A DNA stretch of 64,000 bases from Drosophila persimilis (GCF_003286085.1 NW_020825288.1:5146001-5210000); one strand, 5' to 3'; shown: positions 21,668-34,273, counted from the stretch's first letter. A program made the numbers and translations. The notes: generated from the letters alone by a model not told the origin.

Positions 21668-23260
21668 CCCCCCTTCAGGCACATGTCAATTAGTTGGAAG
21701 CGTATTTATCATTAATTATAGTCCGACTGCCTCCACTTCTTCATCTGTTGTTGGAGTATGTTTCCCCACTCCAGTACCCAGCCATTGTTGATCATTGTTG
21801 GCAGTGGGAAAATAGAGGGAAAACCGAGAAGAAAACTGGTGAAATGAAAGGAAACCAAAGCTGTGGAGTACAAAACCAAACAAACTGCGAGTGCCACAAA
21901 AGCTGAGATGAGATGCATTTGATGGATAAACAACATTTTGTGGCTGTAGCACAAATTGAATTTGGCTTAAACTCTTATCACTTATCACTTGGCTAAGCCT
22001 TGGCCAAAGGCAGAGCAGAGGCAGAGGCAGAGGCAGAGTAGAGGACTGGCTGCTTCCGCCCGAGTGCACAACTTGCAAAACTAATTAGCAGCAAAGTCAG
22101 TCAAGAAAATGTACTCAGCTGCCACTGCCACCGAGGCACTGAGGCACCGACTCTCCGACTCTCCGGGGTAGTGTGTTCTGGCTTTGATTGCACCGCAGCT
22201 CAGAGAGAGAGAGGGACAGAGAGAGAGAGAGACTATGGGATTCCGCATTGCCAGCTGCAGCCAGTGCACAGACTAGCTAATAAATTTAACTATAATCCGG
22301 CATTGTTGCACTAAGTACTTTTCATATTTACACAATATATAAGCTGCATAGTGAAGCCACCACTCACCCACAAGAGCATCGTATCCACCGCATCCACTGG
22401 AGCCGACAGGCCTCGTATGCATGACTGAAACGGGGCCACAGACAGGAACACAGACAGCAGTTTGCCACTGCTGCCACGGCTGCCTGCCCCCCCTCTGGCA
22501 AATGGGTCAAAAAGGGAGCCCGAGTGGAGCTGTTAGATGCTGCCTCTCCAGGCGACGTTAACCGCATGTGAAAACTTAACTTCCGGTGACATAAACACTG
22601 GCAAGGAGCTGCTTGCTTAAAGTGCACCCGGAACGGAGCAGCGAAAGTAAATGTGCAGCCTCAAAGCTAGATAAAATATTCAAATGAACAGCCAGCAGCA
22701 CCCACAGACCCACAGAGTGGCGTGTGGCACAGATGCATGCATGTGCCCGAGCAGAAGATGCAACGCATGTAGCTGTGTGCCACACACTTGGCCAAGTTGC
22801 AGCCAGACAAAGGGATAACGACGAAAATGTCGACAACAATGCGAGCAGACAATGCTTCTGCGGCGGGAGGGGGGGCACAGTGACTAGGACTAGGACTACG
22901 ACTAGGAGGTGGCTTAGGAGGCAGGTTGTCGACCCTGTTGTTGTCACTCTGCTGAACTTTTGAACTATTTCCGTTGGTTGCCGTTACCTGGTTACCACAT
23001 GCGCCACACGCACACGCCACATGCCCCACAGCCAAGCTGCACACACAACGAAATTAATTGCATGCATGGCTCTTACACTTGATTTTGCCTCCGCTGATTT
23101 ACAGCTCATCAGAAGAGGAAAAGGGAGTGTCAGTGGCAGTGGCAGTGGCATCTGTTGTCAGGCCGCAAACTTTTGGCCATCGTCATCGCTGAAATGAAGT
23201 GACTGGCATACGCCAACCAAGACCATCGCTTCCGGTTTTCCCGGGGTGAAAGTTTCGGGC

Positions 23261-23286
23261 CCCATGCCCATGCCCATGCCCATGCC
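23261..23286. repeat. CCCATG hexamer repeat
   Basis: Four tandem CCCATG units. Confidence 0.92.
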
Positions 23287-24823
23287 ACGCTCTTGCGATT
23301 TGCATGACTTTTGCCAAAGTTTTGGAAAGTGAAAACTTTCTTAGGGACCACGACCACGACCACTCTCATAGGGCGAGAGGCAGAGAGGGAGATGCAGATG
23401 GATGAGATGGCTGGCTGCATCAATGATTAGCAGCCTTGGAATTGAAAGCGAAGCCAAATCGATTCAGTCTGTGTGCATCTTGCTGGGAAAAAGTTCTTGT
23501 AATGGGAAAACACGTTGTAGAAATCTAGGAAAAGTATCAGTAAAAATGGAAAAGAGCTGAAACAATCTTAGGTTTTCTGTGTAATAAGAAAATAATATGA
23601 ATAATATAAAAGAGCTAGTTTTACCTTCATATTTATGGTTAATAAAAGGATAGTGGCTCCCCCAGAAACAGCCTTATTTGATCAGATTCTTGTCAAATAC
23701 AAAGGACCTTATTGAAGCCTTGGTAAAAAAAACCTTACCAGGAATCAAAGAAGGCTTTGTTGAAGTTAGATGCGGAGATTGGGCGATATCCTCGAAGAAG
23801 GGGACGACGACTTGAAAGCAAAGCGAAAAGAGATTCCTTTTTAGTAGATCTGAAATGATAACACAGTTGAAATTCTAGCAAATCAAATTCGTTGAAGTAT
23901 GAAATTTATCTTTTAAGACTAAGAACCGCATTTTTTATTCACGAAATGATTGTCAAACAATAATAAAATCCTTTTTTTAGGTACAATTTTGTATGAAATC
24001 CTCTTTCCAAATATTGTTGCTTGTTAGCCATGTTTTCTTAGACTTAATTGTGCTATTAAAATGTATGTTGTACTAAAACCCTTCTCAAACTGATGCCTCG
24101 AAAACGTGCTTTCGATGTCAATTTTTTGCCTCAGTGCTATGGGTTCTGTGGGTGAAAGTTTATGGGTCGCAGCTAGTTATATAGTCATTTCGGAGCCCCA
24201 GAAAATGTACTTCACCCGAAAACGGCCACATCCAGGCGTCGCGACGCCATGGCCTGGAGAATATCCTATTTAAAGGCGCCGTGATGCCTGGTCTGCCTCC
24301 GATTCATTGACGGCGATAAGAAGACAAGCAGAAAAATTTGTGTAGGGGGAGAGAGCAGAAAGACCCAAAGGGAATCCCAAAAGCAGCTTAGTTTCCTGGG
24401 TCCCGGAATATGCCTCATTGCATGCCACGCCTGCTTGCGCAGACGCCACCATTTCGGTGTTCCGTCTTACCGCAATCAAAATTGTTACTTTCTAAGCCAA
24501 TATGTTTTATGATGTATGAAATTTGATGTTGCGATAACATTTTACACGCCTGGCTGCACCTTATTCTTTCCCATCTTAAAGGCCAAGTGCGAAATCTGGT
24601 ATAGAATTGGGACTGCTCCTTTTTTTATTTGGCCCACATTTAAAGTGCCCTACGTGGTTTGCCACTTACAGCCCCAGCAGGCATTGAATGTGTTCCTTTT
24701 TTCTTCCCTTTTTTTTTGCGGGAGGAATGCCGCAATCAACAGCAAAGTTCAATGGGCCAAAACCGATGCCAAACTGCAACTAAATTTGGCTTTTCCCAGT
24801 GAAATATTGTCAATTTCACAACC

Positions 24824-25111
24824 ATGCAGGGGTCTACGTACGAGTACGAGTATGTGTTTGGAGGGGCATACAAGTGCAGCGCTTTTCAGTGGATAGACGC
24901 ATCGATTTATGCTCTAAACGCGCCTGAGAGCCGGTGGAATAGCACCTTAATCGGTGAAGATTTACTGAAGATACCCCTCATTTTATGGCAGGGTCTTATG
25001 GATATTTCATTAGCTCTGTGCCTGCAGATGGAGGAAGAGTATCCCAGCCTCGACTTGGCTTTGGGGCTTATCTCCGACGACTGCCAATTGAAATGTGTCA
25101 CCATTTTGTAG
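24824..25111 (+). CDS. uncertain 95-codon small open frame
   Basis: The ATG is in a reasonable context (CACAACCATGC). The product is free of low-complexity sequence apart from a YEYEY start caused by a double TACGAGTA, and has a mixed, globular-like composition with an acidic segment near residue 70 (MEEEYPSLD). I recognise no family. It is intronless, with no nearby promoter, and a 126-codon frame overlaps it in another frame. It ends 90 bp before a cluster of GCCAT motifs. Confidence 0.13.
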   Translation: MQGSTYEYEYVFGGAYKCSAFQWIDASIYALNAPESRWNSTLIGEDLLKIPLILWQGLMDISLALCLQMEEEYPSLDLALGLISDDCQLKCVTIL

Positions 25112-25201
25112 CTTTATGCATGCACCGCTCGCACTGGGCGGCACGGCACGGCACGGCCAGGGCTCCATAAAAAGCAACGCTTATCATTCTTTTTGCTGTC
25201 G

Positions 25202-25375
25202 GCCATTTTGGGGAAGCGTTTAAGCTTAAGCGACCATTCTTTGGTATAGTCCCTCCCACTCCTGCTCGCTTTCGCCATGGCGGCCATTTTTTTTGTTAGC
25301 TTAAAAAATTCTTTTTTTATGCGCTCATGATTTTAATGCGCTTTGGCCATTTTTATGAAGCCAGCAAGCGGCCAT
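25202..25375. promoter_or_regulatory. GCCAT (Pleiohomeotic) motif cluster, candidate Polycomb response element
   Basis: Six GCCAT cores lie within 174 bp: at 25202, 25274, 25277 (minus), 25283, 25346 and 25371. Three read GCCATTTT/GCCATTTTT, the fuller PHO form. About 0.3 would be expected at random in this length. More copies follow at 25520 and in a GCCATGGC palindrome at 25539-25546. The flank has a short GAGAG (about 25453). PHO-motif clusters mark fly PREs, but GAGA, Sp1/KLF and DSP1 motifs are not obviously dense here, so the call rests on PHO cores. Confidence 0.42.
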
Positions 25376-25930
25376 CCGCCTGTCATTCCGTTTGAAATTC
25401 ATGAAGCGCAACGCGGTTTTGTAAGCGGAAGACTTAAGTGCTGAAGAGGACCAGAGAGTGGGATTGGGATTGGGTCCAAGCCGGTCTTATGCTTATGCTC
25501 TCCTCCACTTGGAGCGGCTGCCATATCTGTATGCAAATGCCATGGCCAAGTCATTTAATTATGTATTTAATGTTGCAGTTTGCATAATTAACCAAGTGCT
25601 TTTGGCAGCTGCAGTTTGGACTGCATATCGCGGCTTCGGAAACTTTTCCACTTTTGGTATCCAATGGGGTCTTAAAACCATCCGGCTGAACGCTTTATGC
25701 TCGAGAGTCTTTAATGTGTCTAAGTGAGTGGAGTTAACCATTTTAACGCTTCGATTCGACAGCAGCAGAGCCCCCACCAAGACCAAGACCAAGACAAGGG
25801 ACGTGCTGTCCGGGAATCTGCTCCTGAGTCCTGTTTCCTGTCTCCAGGCGCCCGCTTCCTGTCAGCCATTGTTTATTTATGTAAAGCAAACGCGAATGTG
25901 TGTGCGTTGCGTGTGAAATTGTCACGTCAA

Positions 25931-25968
25931 CGGCATGGCATGGCATGGCACGGCACGGCACTGTGCCG
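25931..25968. repeat. GGCAT/GGCAC pentamer repeat
   Basis: Imperfect tandem GGCAT then GGCAC units. A GGCAC run also occurs near 25.14 kb. Confidence 0.9.
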
Positions 25969-26416
25969 CAGTCAGACACAGCGACAGAGACAGATCCAGA
26001 GAAAGTCAAAAGTGTGGCACGACGTCTTGGCTTCTGTCATTCGGCATCTGGTGGCTGGCACCTGCCGTTTTGCTTTGACAAGAAATCAAATTAACAGCCC
26101 GCAAACGCGTCTGCGGCCCCTTCATCTCAAGTGTTTCCCAGCCAAGGCTCCAGCATTACGCATACGCCCCGTGTGGTGTCGCTTTTGGTGGTGATGGTGG
26201 CAGAGAGTGGTTGCCCCAAGTGGTTGCTGGTTGGAGTGATTGCGTTGCGTATATGTCCCTCTGTGCTTGTGTATGTTTTTGGTTGTATGCATATCCATTG
26301 ACCTGAAACCTTGGGCAAAGTGCCACTAGTCTAAAATGGCCAGCACTCTCGGGCATGGCCCCATTTGAATGCATTTTTAGACAGCTGCTACTAAAAACAG
26401 GAGCAAACAGCCCGAA

Positions 26417-26462
26417 TCTCTATCTGTATCTGTATCTGCATCTGCATCTGTATCTGAATCTA
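26417..26462. repeat. ATCTGT/ATCTGC hexamer repeat
   Basis: About seven imperfect hexamers. Confidence 0.92.
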
Positions 26463-26613
26463 TGTATATGCATTCATTCCGGAAAGTTTGCACTTGGTTG
26501 TTGATGGCCGGCGAAAGTTTTTTGCTGCCAAATGGGCGAAATTGTTAACTTTACATTTAAGCAGATTACAAAACAAGGGCACAACGACCCAACAACCGAA
26601 TTGGGAGCCCAGA

Positions 26614-26690
26614 CCTGGTCCTGGTCGTGGTCCTGGTCATGGTCCTTGCCCTGGTGCTGGTGCTGGTCCTGTCCATGATCCTGATCCTGC
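26614..26690. repeat. CTGGTC-type imperfect repeat
   Basis: About a dozen imperfect hexamers of the CCTGGT/GCTGGT/TCCTGA type. Confidence 0.85.
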
Positions 26691-28264
26691 ACATGTCAGG
26701 CGTGTGCAATGCCTGTCAGCCTTGTGTCAATCATTTGCCACTGCCACAGTGGCAGAGCCAGCTTTGGTGCGAAGATAATTGTTTTTTGCCGGGCCCCCGG
26801 CTGTGACGTGTGTTGGCTTTAAATTATTTTGTTTCGCTCTCGTGTCGCTCCACGTATAAAAAAAGGGGGAAAAGGACTCCGCCTCTCAATGGCAGTGGCT
26901 TAATGGATGTTGGATTTCGCTCTCAATTGAATGTGACAGCAGCTGTCCAATCCCCACATATCCCTGGACTTTTGCTAATTGCCGCCACCGCCTATTTGAG
27001 GCCAAAGCTAATTTCGATTAGTCAAAGCCACAGACGGCATCACAAATTTCTGTTTGGCTTCGGTTTGCACATTCAATTGCAGTTGCAATTGCGGTTAACT
27101 ATTAAAAAATTGAATGAATTTGGAAAAAGACGAGGATTGTGGAGGTAGTGACGGAGAGAGTGCCGCAGGGGAAAGCTAATAGCTTTTGGTTTTTGCCTAA
27201 GACAGTCAATAAGCTGATAAAATGGGGTCTCGCAGGGGCGAGGGGAAAGCCTGGGATTCACCTGGGGGCTGTCCCAGAGTGTGGTTTCGGTGTACTCGTA
27301 TTTTCCCATTAATTCATGTTTTTTTCTACTTTTTCTTGTTCATTGCGTGCATTTTATTCTGCAGGGTATTCTAATGTCTAATAATCAATTATGTATTAAT
27401 TATTCCAAATAATTCTTGAATATATTACTCTCTAAACAGGAAAAACTAGGAAATCTTAGAGATCCGTAAATCTATGACCAAGAACAGAACCTGAAGGAAT
27501 AAAGTATGGCCCAAAATTTTATGTTGTAATATTACACTATTAAGGTTTTGAAGAAGCCTTTCTTGAAGCATGGACTTAAAGATCAGACAATCTGAGACAG
27601 ATCTTTACCTTCTGACACAACCCTCAACAAAGGGCACATACAAGCTTTCGAAATATCGGATTGTTTGTTGTCTAATCAAAGATTTCCGTTTTTGTGGCTT
27701 TAGGTTTACGAAATAATTATTTTAATTGCTATACTTTAATAACACTGCTCCAAAATACTGCCATCGACACGAATGCCTACACTTCCGTGGTTATGGCTTA
27801 CATTTTCATGTCGCGCTGTTATATCAGATCGGCTCAGTGAACTCACGTATATTCTTGTCAGCCACTGTCTGTGCTATTTGAGCCAAATTGCATTAAACAT
27901 TTCAATAATTCATGGGGAATATTTGCCTGAATTATAAGCCATTGATTGGGTCCTCCAAAAAAGCATTCCCAGTGCCATGCCCACCGCCAAATTGTCTCGT
28001 TTGTTGGTAGCCAGAGAAAGCATCGTTGATTAATTTAATTATCTGGCTCAAAGGTAGGCGGTGATTGGGGATGGGACGGGGCGGTACGGGGCTAACCGCC
28101 TCGCTGATCCAATTGAAAAATATTTTATATTTTAATTGAATTGCATTAAAATTCAATGCGCAATTTAATTATCATTGGCAGCGGCCTGTTGACGAAGCTT
28201 TGGCATGCCAATTGATTTGACTGCGGCATCCAGCCGCATGCCACATGCCAGACATTGACAACAT

Positions 28265-28341
28265 TGCTGCTGCTGCTGCTGGCAATGGCGCTGCCACTGC
28301 CACTCACGTTGCTGCCACTGCCACTGCCTCTGCTGCTGCTA
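28265..28341. repeat. CTG and CCACTG repeats
   Basis: Five CTG units, then alternating CTGCCA and further CTG units. Confidence 0.9.
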
Positions 28342-28486
28342 CGGTTGTTGGGTTGTTCGCATCATTTGATAATTAGCAGCAATGGGCCAATATAGTTGGC
28401 CAACCAAAGGGTTTGCTGGCGTAATTTCATATCCAATTTCGTAGCATGCAAATGATGCGGCAACAACGATGCGATTTTTCTCTCAT

Positions 28487-28531
28487 TACGAGTATACCCT
28501 TTACTGGCTGAGGGCACAAGGGTATAATCCA
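28487..28531. mobile_element. short DINE-type terminal hairpin
   Basis: TATACCCTTT and AAGGGTATA form an inverted pair around CTGGCTGAGGGCAC, resembling the TATACCCTTGC...GGGTATTAT start of INE-1/DINE-1 elements. The core of the element is missing. Family assignment is inferred from the ends only. Confidence 0.45.
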
Positions 28532-31500
28532 GAGAATAAAGCATTGATCATTAAATATTCAGTCAAACACAAGTTCGTTTGAAAACTAATCTGTTATTAA
28601 AGATGGGGCTCCTATATGTTTTTACATAGCTATTCACATTTTGTGCATTGCTAAGTATAGCTTTCTTAGGGCATTTTACACTTCGTCTTCCCAATCAATA
28701 CTTTCTTCACTTATTGTTTTGATAATTATCCACGTCCATATACGTCAATAGCGCTCATCCCAAAATTGGGTACATGAAATGCTCATTAAGGGTGTCTTCC
28801 CCCCGAAACGTGGTTCCATGATGTGGTAAAAATGTTTCATTCAATGTGAAAAGCCAGTCAAGGCACCAAAAACTGCTTTTTGCATGGCATCCCCCCTCCC
28901 TTCCCCAATGGCAGTTGTGTTTTTGCCTGAATTTTCTGACTTTGGCTATTGAATACAGCCAAATATTGGCTGCAAGCGACTGTGTGGCAGGGGTTGGCAC
29001 TGTGTGCTGAGCCCCCCTTATCATCCCGTTGCGTAGCAGCAGGCTCTTCCCTATGAGGCCTGGACCAAGCTCTGACACAACTCTATGAAATTTTCAGTTT
29101 TGCCCCTTTCGTTGGCTTTTGTTTTGGTTTAAAATTTTAATTATTTATATATAAAGTTTATGGGAAAAAGCCCCACACAGATGCCCATACAGAAGTTTGT
29201 AAGCTGAAAAGGGGCCGAAAAACGTATTTTATTGGCCACATAATAAACGGGCCACTTACGCCTGCTACCCAGGCTGGGCCATACTTTACGTTGAACGACA
29301 GTTTGAAGCCTTTAAGTGCCGAATCGCATTGTCCCTAATTGCTTTTTAAAGGCTGTAGGGGGGGGAACGAGAACTCAAACGAATCAAGTCAACAACCGAC
29401 AACGTCTGGCTGGGCTGTGCTGTGCTGTGCTGTCTGCAGATATGCGAAGGCTGGGGATCACTGGGCGAATGCCCATGCAACATTTGCTGCAAGCAATTTA
29501 CTTCAACATAATCATATTAAATTTTCTCCACCCACTCGTTTAGTTCCATCGAGGATAGGGCCCTGGTCCTTGCCCCGGACGGGGGCGTGCACATCGTTTT
29601 TGTCTATCGTTTTGTACCTGGACTCCAGACTCGACTCGACTCGACTCGAGTCGGCCTCTGTCTCTGTCTCTGTCCCTGGAAAATTATACTTAAAAGCTGG
29701 GAGAGTCCTCACCACACACATGCGTCTGAATGGCCGCATATAGTACATATCCTTCTTTCCCTTCCCCGATTCCTGTAAGCTGCAGGCTGACACCAACAGA
29801 GCCCCACACGGAGAGCTTTTTTTATAGTTGCTCTGAGGCAGGATGGCATGGCCATCCAGCTCTGACTCTGGCTCTGAGGCAGTCCTAGTATGTTTATTTT
29901 TTTCCACCCTGCTCCTGCCGCTGGTCCTGGTCGTCTGCCCTGCCCAGGTCGTTGGCTTCTTGCCTCACATGGGGGGCGTTTTCATTTCCTTGCAGCCGTT
30001 GGCCAGCCCCAACACCAGGAGCCGCATGCAACATCCATGGAGTTTCGTTTCTTTGCGATTCCTTTCCTTTTGTTTCGCTTCTTGCCACAGCTGGGAGGCG
30101 GGTCTTTCTTATGCTGTATTACAGCAATTATAATTTCGTTCTAATTTAATTTCAAATCAAGTAAAAAGCCGCAGAGTCAAAGGCCACAACCTGGGACTTG
30201 TAGGACCTATGGTGATTATGCATACTTTACACAAAATTCATTTGCCCCGCCCCGAGTCTTGGCACAGCTCTAACCCGCATTCATCTTTGGCCTTCCATAC
30301 GAGGATCTTTGTGTCTCTTCTGGTCTGGTTTTCATGTCGTGTAGTGGAAGATTGTCGTTAATATATTTGGTTGGGATCACCGGTCCCATTAATTACTTAA
30401 GAGTTGGCAGCTCTTTTGGGCTGCCACTGGTTGAAGGGGAGTTTTGTGGCTGCCCAACAGCGCAGAACAGCTATTAATATGGCAATTTTTTATTGCATCT
30501 TTTGCTCTTAAAATAACCAGCAGCAAGCAGGAACGTAAAGAAGAGTTCCATCAAGCATATAAATGGATAAACATTTATTGCAGTTTATTGAAAAATTGGC
30601 GGTTATCGAGCACAGGGCCAGAATGAAGTACAAAGAGAGGGAGCAGGGAGATTTGCACGACCGTTAAGCATTTTAATTTCACACAAGAGACGCAAAGTGG
30701 AGTGCGCTACAAGCCACCGAATGGGGCATATGCATAGATGGATCACATTTCCACTACAGAAGTGCTAGTAAAAATGCAGCAAAGATCTTGTACGTAAAAC
30801 CGAGTTAATAAAGACCTCAGCTTAGCTGGTGGATTGGCTATAAATTATTTAAATTAGTTCCATTCCCAGGAGCTGTAGATCCTGTCTGCTGATGGAAGCC
30901 AAAAGGTTGCACATTTGCCGTTAGCTCAGTTTATTTATTCAACAATTTATATTTGTGTTGCGTGCCTGCACTTTACGGCCACACGGACACTCGCCGGGGC
31001 ACACGAGTTGCAGTAAATTAAGTCGTTAATATCTTGTTTATCATGGCCACCGCTGCCGCTGCCGCTGCCGCTGCTGGTGCATGATGGCGCAGGCAGGCCC
31101 TGTGCCGTGGCCATATGTTGACCCAGGTCGTAACGGCACTCGATGCTCGACCCTGGCGCCATACGTGACTATGCGCCTGTTAATTACATGATTTATATGC
31201 ATAAATATATGCATTGAGCTTGATTTATGAAATTAATTAAAAATGGATTTACCGGCCTATGCTCCTGCTCCCTCTGCTCCATTTATTGCGGTGTTTTTTT
31301 CAAATTATGTTGCCTGCGCGCGGCTATCGATTGAAACACATGGCACACAGATACACAGACACACAGACACACAGTGTGCTAATCACTTTATCACTTGCAA
31401 CAAATTTGAGCAACCCACGCACACATAAGGATAATTTAATTTTGTTGAGCCTGGCACGAACGAACCGCAAGGAAATAGTAGAGTACAGTAGAACCAGAAC

Positions 31501-31888
31501 CCTCTCCTTTTGGCAGCCACTACTAACTCATTATAACAGTTTTATTAGCCAACTCTGGCGGGAAGCTAGGAGCAGGAGCGAGAGCAGATGCGATCCGAGG
31601 CGCCACAGCCACAGCTATTCGCGCTTCGCTTGTTTCATTTACACTCGCTGCCTGAATTACTTTATTAGTCTAATTAAATGCGCCACTTGTACGCAGAAAA
31701 TGGCACGCGGCTGTGCGAGAGCTGTGCAAACAATTAATGAAATTAGCAAAAGTGTTCTTTTTTGGCTAGAGAGATTTCTTTCGCCCCCTTAATTACATTA
31801 ATTAATTGGTCGATCAGGCGCCCGGGCAAGTGAAACTTCAATGCAACCACAATCTTGGCGCCGGCTGCAGATGTTCGGCTGATGATTT
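28532..31888. other. non-coding stretch
   Basis: Contains GCTGT units near 29.42 kb, a TCGAC repeat (29630-29652) and GCCGCT units near 31.06 kb. No gene is recognised. A minus GGC|GTAAGT lies near 29261 with no acceptor partner. Confidence 0.55.
29630..29652. repeat. CTCGA repeat ending in a palindrome
   Basis: Tandem ACTCG units end in CGACTCGAGTCG, a 12-bp palindrome. The same words recur at 52.0 kb. Confidence 0.85.
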
Positions 31889-32263
31889 AAGTACCCGATA
31901 CTCGGATACAAGTGGGGACTGGTGGAGGCGACACCTGTTCCGACACCGAGACAAGCCCGAAAGGAACCCGCAAGCCTAACCGCATCCAAAGCGACGACAT
32001 CAGCGATTATGGGGCTGAAAGTGGTGCAGGAGCCGCAGGAATCGCAACACTTCCAGACACACACACACACACACACAATCACAGATGGGATGCGGATACA
32101 GGAATATATATGTATAACCTGCGGATTATGTCTGCACTATGAAATCCACAAACTGTCAGAGTGGCACACACAACAGACCGGCACGACCCCAACCGACCCC
32201 ACCCGCTGGCTAAACGTAAGCCACACACTCGCATTTGCAGTCGCTCTCGAACCCCGGACATAA
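31889..32263 (+). other. exon-like stretch with two overlapping open frames
   Basis: From about 31912 one frame reads GDTCSDTETSPKG then RKPNRIQSDDISDYGAES before running into a CA repeat. Its first 30 or so codons mostly end in C or G, as fly coding DNA does. A second frame (from 31913) stays open to a good donor, AAC|GTAAGC, near 32216. There is no ATG start and no pyrimidine tract before the block. It is instead preceded by GTACCCGATACTCGG, which resembles a DINE-type terminus in reverse. Neither frame is recognised. Confidence 0.22.
32056..32077. repeat. CA microsatellite
   Basis: A run of 11 CA units. Confidence 0.95.
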
Positions 32264-32423
32264 TTCCTTTTATTCTTTGCTGGCAGCCGCTACTTTTTAA
32301 ATATTTACACATATGCGAGCATCCACGAGTGGTTCTATGTGTCTTTGTCGGGCGCTGCTCGGCTAGAAACTTGTTCAAAGACAATTTGCTTTGGGATTCG
32401 TGGGTCTAGGGCTTAATACAGCT

Positions 32424-32612
32424 TCAAGTTTACGCACTCCAGAGTTTCCTCAGGTTAGCACTCTATAATTACCTGGAATATGATCTTTTATGAACCTTAA
32501 TTCTTTAGCAAAAGTGTCATGTTTAAGCTCTAAGTTTCCCAAGTTAGCCCCTCAATAATTATCTGGGAAATGATATTGCCACCCTCTTATGAATCTTAGT
32601 TCTTCAGACAAG
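32424..32612. repeat. diverged tandem duplication of about 90-99 bp
   Basis: The copy from about 32424 to 32510 is followed by a second from about 32517 to 32612. Matching words in order include AGTTTCC, GTTAGC, TCTATAATTA/TCAATAATTA, TATGAACCTTA/TATGAATCTTA and GTTCTT/ATTCTT. The offset rises from 90 to 99 bp because the second copy has an extra segment near GCCACCC. Confidence 0.7.
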
Positions 32613-34273
32613 TAAATCTTCCCCTAAAATTGGCAAAGTGCAAAGTGGCAAAACACTATCTGCAATCGACAGCCAGCACACACACACCTGACGACGGTGG
32701 CGAAGGTGCGGCATTTGGCACTGAAGTATTTTTGGGAAAACAATTTTGCCCCCGAAAACAGCTCTGTGGCTCTACAGAAACTCCTCTACAATGCACCCAG
32801 AACTATGTAACTCGGTTAATCCTATTGATTTTGATTTGCATACAAATTAGAATGTGCTGGCGCCCAGGCAGGATGCTCTCTCCTGGTGGTTGGAGGAGCA
32901 GAGCAATCTGCCAAAGGATTCCCCGCTCTCTATATGGGAGGATAGCTGCTGGATCGCTTCTGGATTGCTGGAGGCGGTAAAGAAAGTTGAGCCCCGACAA
33001 AAAAGTGTTTAACATGTGTACTGCCATATCCAGCGGAGCTTAAGCTTCTACTGCTCCGGCATTAAATTTCAATTTAAGCTGGACGCTTCGAAGGCGAAAG
33101 GCGGTGTACGGTTCGGCTTGGCTTGGTGCTCTGGAAGCGACGAAGTGCGAATGCTTTGTGAAACAATTAGCATCTTGCTTAATTGTTCAGAGAAGGAGAG
33201 CAGTGCTGGGATGTGGCATGTGGCATGCGGCATGCGGCATGAGGAGGAAGAGAACTCCCAGCATGTGTGGCATAGAATTTTCCAACATTTTAATGGCGAA
33301 TTTAGTGAGCTTGTGTGTTGGCAGAACCCCTCTCTATATGTGTGTCTGTATGTAGACGTACCCCCCCCTGCAATATTGCTGCTTCTGTACCCAAAAGAAA
33401 TATGAAAATGAAATTTAATGCGGTGCAAATACTTTTCAGCATGCCTGTGTGTTTGTGAGAATTTTAATTTGCTTTAATATTTCATTACGGGCCCTGGCAT
33501 GTGCATGAGCGGGCAAACAGCATATGGAAAGGCCAGGAACTGCGTGGCTAGGAATTTCAATTAAGATTAATTCGCGCCTTTACTCCCAGCACCTTGAGCC
33601 TGGCTGCGTTCGGCTGTGGAGGTCTGGCTGTCCCCCAACTGGAGCTCAGGTGCCATCGCGGTGGCAATCTTCAGGGGGAGCTCACTTTTGGGCACGTCCC
33701 CTCGGCAGGCAGTTGCGGTTCTTTTTCAACTCGGTTGCACTTTGGGTCACGCCTGAGCGACGATGCGTTATGAAGATGGTGAAGCCACCACGGTGGCTGT
33801 GGCAGGTGAAAAACTTGAGCGGCACAAAATGGTGCCACTTAACGGAAGCAGCATAAAAGCAACGGCAAAAGTAAAGCCAACCCGTATCCCCACTCCCAGT
33901 CCCAACCACAGCCACAGCAACACGGCAAAGAACAACAGCAACAAATTAAAATAAACTTTAATCATGGCGGGTAAACAGAGGCGGAAAAACTGTAGCATAC
34001 TTATGTGCGCCAAAGCAAATGGCGACACCGACGGCGCGCAGCGCGCTGCGGAAGGAGACGGAGCAGCAGCTCCACTAAGTGCTGCATTTCATCATCGTCA
34101 GCAGTCGTATCAGAGGGAGCTCTTCGTCCTGTCGCCTTGTCATCCCCGGGCTGCAGCAGCTGCAGCCCCATTGATAACTGGAGTGCTTGACGGGCAGTAA
34201 ATATTTTTATTCAAGTTAATAATGTTGCTCTCGTTGCCAGCTTTGGTTTGCTTTTTGCCTTCTACCGTTTTCC
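32613..34273. other. non-coding stretch
   Basis: Contains GGCATGT/GGCATGC units at 33211-33242. Two in-frame small frames (33763-33954 and 33964-34200) are separated by one TAA and three further codons. The first is rich in SNPT, the second in Ala. Neither is recognised. No splice or promoter support is seen. Confidence 0.5.

Larger units (their letters stand above)
20891..24823. other. non-coding stretch
   Basis: Holds a 9-bp inverted repeat at 21648-21667, GAGGCA units near 22.02 kb, and CCCATG units at 23261-23286. About 23.5-24.1 kb is AT-rich, featureless, and includes a T-tract/TAG at about 23979 followed by GTACAA. A GCCATGGC palindrome lies near 24246. No gene is recognised. Confidence 0.55.
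25376..28490. other. non-coding stretch with short imperfect repeats
   Basis: Contains GGCAT/GGCAC pentamers (25931-25968), ATCTGT units (26417-26462), a CTGGTC-type repeat (26614-26690) and CTG/CCACTG repeats (28265-28341). CTAA|GTGAGT, a fair plus donor, lies near 25724 with a weak TTTTGGCAG acceptor upstream. About 27.38-27.76 kb is AT-rich. No gene is recognised. Confidence 0.55.

Noticed and set aside
30873-30882. 10-base match to miR-10 (CTGTAGATCC)
   Set aside because: Too short, mismatched at both sides, no hairpin.
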